The notes below the pieces were generated by a model that saw nothing but the letters and a program-made list of their open reading frames with translations, searched no databases and was not told the DNA's origin. Of a DNA stretch of 7,543 nt, positions 4,944-7,543 are shown in pieces. The position numbers and the translations under genes were made by a program. This DNA is from Pseudomonas sp. (GTDB lineage: Bacteria; Pseudomonadota; Gammaproteobacteria; Pseudomonadales; Pseudomonadaceae), in the NCBI GenBank assembly GCA_003525045.1, contig DQGF01000341.1, positions 1,196-8,738 of the forward strand, read 5' to 3'. How positions within the stretch are numbered: the first letter of the stretch is position 1; every line of letters begins with the position of its first letter.

Positions 4944-6773
4944 CTATTGGGCAAGGCTGGACGTGTCAGCCTTGTCGAGTTTGACCTCGAACCCGTATTG
5001 CACGGTGGCGAGGTCAGTGCGCTGGTAGGTTTCCAGTTGGCTGGGCTGGCCGTAGAAGTAATGCACCGCGAATATCGGCGGGCCTTCTGCGCTCGCATCG
5101 TGACTGACCGACAGTATTTCCTTCAGATAATGGCCACTGTCGTCCTTGGCGAAAAAACGCCAGTCCTGGGCGGGAAACGATTTCGCGTCAACCACCAGCG
5201 CGTTGCCTTTGATTTCCAGTCCTTTGGGTAGTTGGTGAGCATCGATGGTGTTCTTGTCGACGGTGGCCATGAACAGCGGAAAGGAGCCGACCGCGTAGGC
5301 CGGTGTTTCCGGAAACAGGTTCAGATCATAGGTGATAGTGCCGCGCTGGGGATCGACCTGGTACGCCTGCGGCGGCAGTTCGATCGGCTCGGCACGTTTG
5401 CCACTACTGTCTTCGGTAAAGAAAGTGACCGGACTATTGCTGGCGTTCAACGCGGTGCCGAGCAGTTCATCATTGAAGCTTCTGGGATGATCGAACTCGA
5501 TGCGTGCAGCGCTTGGATCATCGACTGACTGACTGATGCTGACACTCTTTTTCAGTTGTTCCTCGCCTAGCGTCGCACCCTTGAGCCAGGTCGGGGCCTG
5601 GTCGTCATACACCACCACCGGCAACTTCAGTGGCGCGATGGTTTTTGCCGTGGTGTGCTGGTCGAAGCGGCGTACCGGCAAGTTCAGGTCCTTACGGGTC
5701 ACTGTGGCAGCGGAAAAATCCAGTACGCTGACTTCGAGCGTCTCGATCGGCCCGTTGAAGTACACCTTGGAGTAATGGTGATTCTGTTGTTGCTCAAAGG
5801 TGCGTTGCTCTTCATCGAGCTGTTTTTCGAAAGTCTCGCTCCAGGTCTTCTGCTGTTGCATATTCACCAGTTGCTTTTGATAGAAGGCGATTTGTGCAGC
5901 AGTTTCATTGATCGAGCCTGACCGCGAGAGAAAGTGCCCGGTGCTGTCTGTGGCCTGGACGATCAACGGGTTCAGCGCTGTATCGCTGAGCTCGGCGGCC
6001 AGTGGTGCGCTATTGATGAATTCGATTTCGGCATAGTTCTTTTCCAGCTTCAGCAGGGTGACGCTGACGTTGTCGTTGGTACGGGTCTGGCCAACGTCCT
6101 TTTTCGTCAGGTCGAAGCTGTAGAGCCGGCGCGGCGCGATCACTTCCACCTTGCCCTGCAGGCTCACCGGTTGTGGCTGGTTCTTGTTTTCGACGTCCAG
6201 GCCATCGATGAAGGGGTAGGTCACCGTCAAGTCATCGGGGTTGGTCAGGTTGGAGCTCGACGGACTCAGTTGAATCCCGGGATCGGTTTCCGACCATTCC
6301 GGCTGGAACGGGATGACACGTTTGTTGCTCAGGGTCACCGACTGCCATTCCAGGCCATGGGGAAAGAGAAACGCGTCGGGAATGTCGAAGTTGAAGGGAA
6401 ACACCGGTTCCAGGTCGGTCAGGTAGTCGGAGCTGGAATCTTTGTGCAGCACGAACAGGCCGTTGATGTAGGTGTCGACCAAGGCCTGTGGCGTGGGGTA
6501 GTGCTTGAGTACGGCGAGGACGTCTGCGCCGTATTCGGTTTCCACTGGTTTGCTCTCGAGTTTGAGTTGCGCACGTTCGAGCAACAACAGTGACCCGCCG
6601 AGTTCGGCCACGGCATTCTTGAGTTTCGGATCCTGAATCGCATCCAGAGACTTCTCGAACTGCGCCGTCTTTTCCTCGAGGCTGACCTGGCGTTTTTCAT
6701 CACTGGGTGAGCAGCCGCTCATCAGCAGAGCCAGGCAAATTCCGGCGCTCGTTAAAGGCAATCGCACTTCCAT
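4944..6773 (-). CDS. Predicted lipoprotein of unknown function (609 residues)
   Basis: The N-terminus is short and hydrophobic, ending in LLMSGC with Cys21 as the likely lipidated residue after signal peptidase II cleavage. Met at -3 is a slightly relaxed lipobox. Ser at +2 gives no inner-membrane retention signal, so outer-membrane anchoring is expected. A helical region follows (about 30-100). Next are strand-rich segments (about 140-280) that resemble beta-sandwich domains, for example VSLQGKVEVIAPRRLYSFDL at 203-222. A Gln/Glu-rich coiled coil lies at about 290-332. A second strand-rich half (about 335-600) starts with VYFNGPIETLEVSVLDFS. Only Cys13 (in the signal) and Cys21 are cysteines. 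I do not recognise the family; a periplasmic binding or scaffold role is possible. The start has AGGA (6788-6785) 11 nt upstream and GGGA closer. It is divergent from the yqhA-like gene across 161 bp. Confidence 0.85.
   Translation of the reverse strand: MEVRLPLTSAGICLALLMSGCSPSDEKRQVSLEEKTAQFEKSLDAIQDPKLKNAVAELGGSLLLLERAQLKLESKPVETEYGADVLAVLKHYPTPQALVDTYINGLFVLHKDSSSDYLTDLEPVFPFNFDIPDAFLFPHGLEWQSVTLSNKRVIPFQPEWSETDPGIQLSPSSSNLTNPDDLTVTYPFIDGLDVENKNQPQPVSLQGKVEVIAPRRLYSFDLTKKDVGQTRTNDNVSVTLLKLEKNYAEIEFINSAPLAAELSDTALNPLIVQATDSTGHFLSRSGSINETAAQIAFYQKQLVNMQQQKTWSETFEKQLDEEQRTFEQQQNHHYSKVYFNGPIETLEVSVLDFSAATVTRKDLNLPVRRFDQHTTAKTIAPLKLPVVVYDDQAPTWLKGATLGEEQLKKSVSISQSVDDPSAARIEFDHPRSFNDELLGTALNASNSPVTFFTEDSSGKRAEPIELPPQAYQVDPQRGTITYDLNLFPETPAYAVGSFPLFMATVDKNTIDAHQLPKGLEIKGNALVVDAKSFPAQDWRFFAKDDSGHYLKEILSVSHDASAEGPPIFAVHYFYGQPSQLETYQRTDLATVQYGFEVKLDKADTSSLAQ
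4950..4976. terminator. Candidate hairpin at the junction of the convergent genes
   Basis: CAAGGCTG (4952-4959) and CAGCCTTG (4967-4974) form a perfect 8-bp stem with a 7-nt loop. As plus-strand RNA it extends by a G·U and a G-C pair (4950-4951 with 4975-4976). It lies inside the last codons of the lipoprotein gene and 12 nt after the stop of the plus-strand gene. There is no proper U run on either strand, so it would be a poor intrinsic terminator, but it is the only strong hairpin at this junction and may mark transcript 3' ends. Confidence 0.4.
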
Positions 6774-6893
6774 TTTTCCCGTCTTCCTGTCCGATGTCGC
6801 TAAACTGTCAATGGTTTGGACACTAGCAGAAAAACCTTGTCACACACGCGCAGGTTACGGATTTTTCGGTTGTTTCTGGGTGTAACGGGTGGC

Positions 6894-6902
6894 TGGTATA
6901 CT
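6894..6902 (+). promoter_or_regulatory. Extended -10 promoter of the yqhA-like gene
   Basis: TGGTATACT is a perfect TGn extension next to TATACT (6897-6902), which matches the sigma-70 -10 at five of six bases. No good -35 lies 16-18 nt upstream, which extended -10 promoters can tolerate. Transcription would start near 6909, giving a leader of about 26 nt. The rest of the 161-bp divergent region (6774-6934) must also hold the lipoprotein promoter. There I see a perfect TTGACA on the minus strand, but no -10 at the right distance. Confidence 0.6.
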
Positions 6903-6934
6903 CGCGGCCATTCCCAGCCCACGTGTGAGATTCA

Positions 6935-7423
6935 ATGGAACGCTTTATCGAAAATGCAATGTATACCTCCCGCTGGCTGCTGGCGCCGATCTACTTCGGC
7001 CTGTCCCTGGGACTGCTGGCCCTGGCGTTGAAATTCTTCCAGGAAGTGTTCCACGTCATCCCTAACGTGTTCTCGATGGCCGAATCGGACCTTATTCTGG
7101 TGCTGCTGTCATTGATCGATATGGCGCTGGTTGGCGGCTTGCTGGTGATGGTGATGATTTCCGGGTACGAAAACTTCGTTTCCCAGCTGGATATCGACGA
7201 CCACAAGGAGAAGCTCAACTGGCTGGGCACCATGGATTCTTCTTCGTTGAAGATGAAGGTGGCGGCCTCCATCGTAGCGATTTCCTCAATCCACCTGCTG
7301 CGGATCTTCATGGATGCCAAGAACGTCGATCCCGAGCACTTGAAGTGGTACGTGATCATTCACATGACCTTCGTGGTGTCAGCGTTTGCCATGGGCTACC
7401 TGGATAAACTGACCAAGCACTGA
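6935..7423 (+). CDS. yqhA: YqhA / UPF0114 (TIGR00645) family inner-membrane protein
   Basis: A complete 162-residue protein that follows E. coli YqhA closely along its whole length, from the [10 protein letters not shown] start to the GYLDKLTKH end. Recognisable family blocks include [14 protein letters not shown] (12-25), [15 protein letters not shown] (46-60), [11 protein letters not shown] (77-87), KLNWLG (93-98) and [19 protein letters not shown] (111-129). Four hydrophobic segments (about 14-34, 53-77, 108-124, 136-156) predict an inner-membrane protein. A charged loop lies at about 85-108. The family match confirms the start at 6935 rather than the internal Met9. The ribosome binding site is weak (GTGAGA, 6925-6930). 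The function of the family is not established. A REP doublet starts 36 nt after the stop, and no intrinsic terminator lies between. Confidence 0.95.
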   Translation: MERFIENAMYTSRWLLAPIYFGLSLGLLALALKFFQEVFHVIPNVFSMAESDLILVLLSLIDMALVGGLLVMVMISGYENFVSQLDIDDHKEKLNWLGTMDSSSLKMKVAASIVAISSIHLLRIFMDAKNVDPEHLKWYVIIHMTFVVSAFAMGYLDKLTKH

Positions 7424-7459
7424 TTCACAACCCCTGATCACATTAACCCTGCACATCCC

Positions 7460-7543
7460 CCTGTAGGAGCGAGGCTTGCCCGCGAAGAGGCCGTGTCAGA
7501 CGACATGAGTGTTGCCTGACACGCCGCCTTCGCGGGCAAGCCT
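7460..7543. repeat. REP doublet (REPIN-like), cut by the right edge
   Basis: The left arm (7460-7487) is identical over 28 bp to the left arm of the REP doublet at 4331. The inverted right arm starts at 7528 and is visible for 16 bases before the window ends. The 40-nt middle differs in sequence from the first copy. It holds its own 8-bp inverted repeat, CGTGTCAG (7492-7499) and CTGACACG (7516-7523), so the whole element can fold into a long stem. It lies just after the yqhA-like gene, with no RAYT transposase nearby. Confidence 0.92.

Noticed and set aside
5934..6593. A 219-codon plus-strand frame opposite the lipoprotein gene
   Set aside because: Antisense shadow of a coding region with a plausible lipoprotein translation; no ribosome binding site or recognisable domain.
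6800..6812. Perfect TTGACA on the minus strand upstream of the lipoprotein gene
   Set aside because: The position 17 nt downstream reads AGGAAG, which is the ribosome binding region and not a -10 box.
1..7543. A new defence, CRISPR or mobile-island system
   Set aside because: There are no spaced repeats, integrase, transposase, nuclease or toxin-antitoxin-like pairs; the layout is ordinary pseudomonad chromosome with REP elements.

Overview
The window looks like chromosomal DNA of a fluorescent pseudomonad (Pseudomonas fluorescens group). This rests on the high-GC coding style, on two copies of the REP sequence typical of that group (GTAGGAGCGAGGCTTGC core), and on the protein families present. 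It appears to be ordinary core or near-core genome. I see no prophage, insertion sequence, CRISPR array, tRNA, rRNA or recognisable defence system.

Left part (1-1606), minus strand: two exported proteins in the same orientation. A DUF3015 protein (1118-1606) is followed, after a clear intrinsic terminator (1075-1106), by a DUF4105/Lnb-N-type periplasmic protein (from 1024 off the left edge, incomplete). Positions 1607-1882 form a divergent regulatory region. It holds a weak AlgU-like promoter and an interrupted palindrome on the DUF3015 side, and a clean ribosome binding site on the protease side.

Centre (1883-4321), plus strand: a complete 812-residue Lon-like ATP-dependent protease (AAA_32 ATPase plus Lon C-terminal protease domain). 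The Ser653/Lys696 dyad is intact and the P-loop has Arg in place of Lys. It is probably the counterpart of P. aeruginosa AsrA. A REP doublet with 28-bp perfect arms follows at 4331-4424.

Right part: an unrecognised 112-residue protein (4600-4938, plus) converges, with a 5-bp gap, on a 609-residue predicted lipoprotein (4944-6773, minus). The lipoprotein is divergent from a complete YqhA/UPF0114 four-helix membrane protein (6935-7423, plus). A second REP doublet carrying the same 28-bp arm begins at 7460 and is cut by the right edge.

Functionally this is a patchwork of monocistronic units with no clear shared pathway. Three of the six proteins are exported or lipidated, one is an inner-membrane protein, and one is a cytoplasmic quality-control protease. 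The points most worth a second look are the DUF3015/DUF4105 pair, the altered ATPase motifs of the protease, the tightly abutting convergent pair with a hairpin at its junction, and the matched REP doublets.
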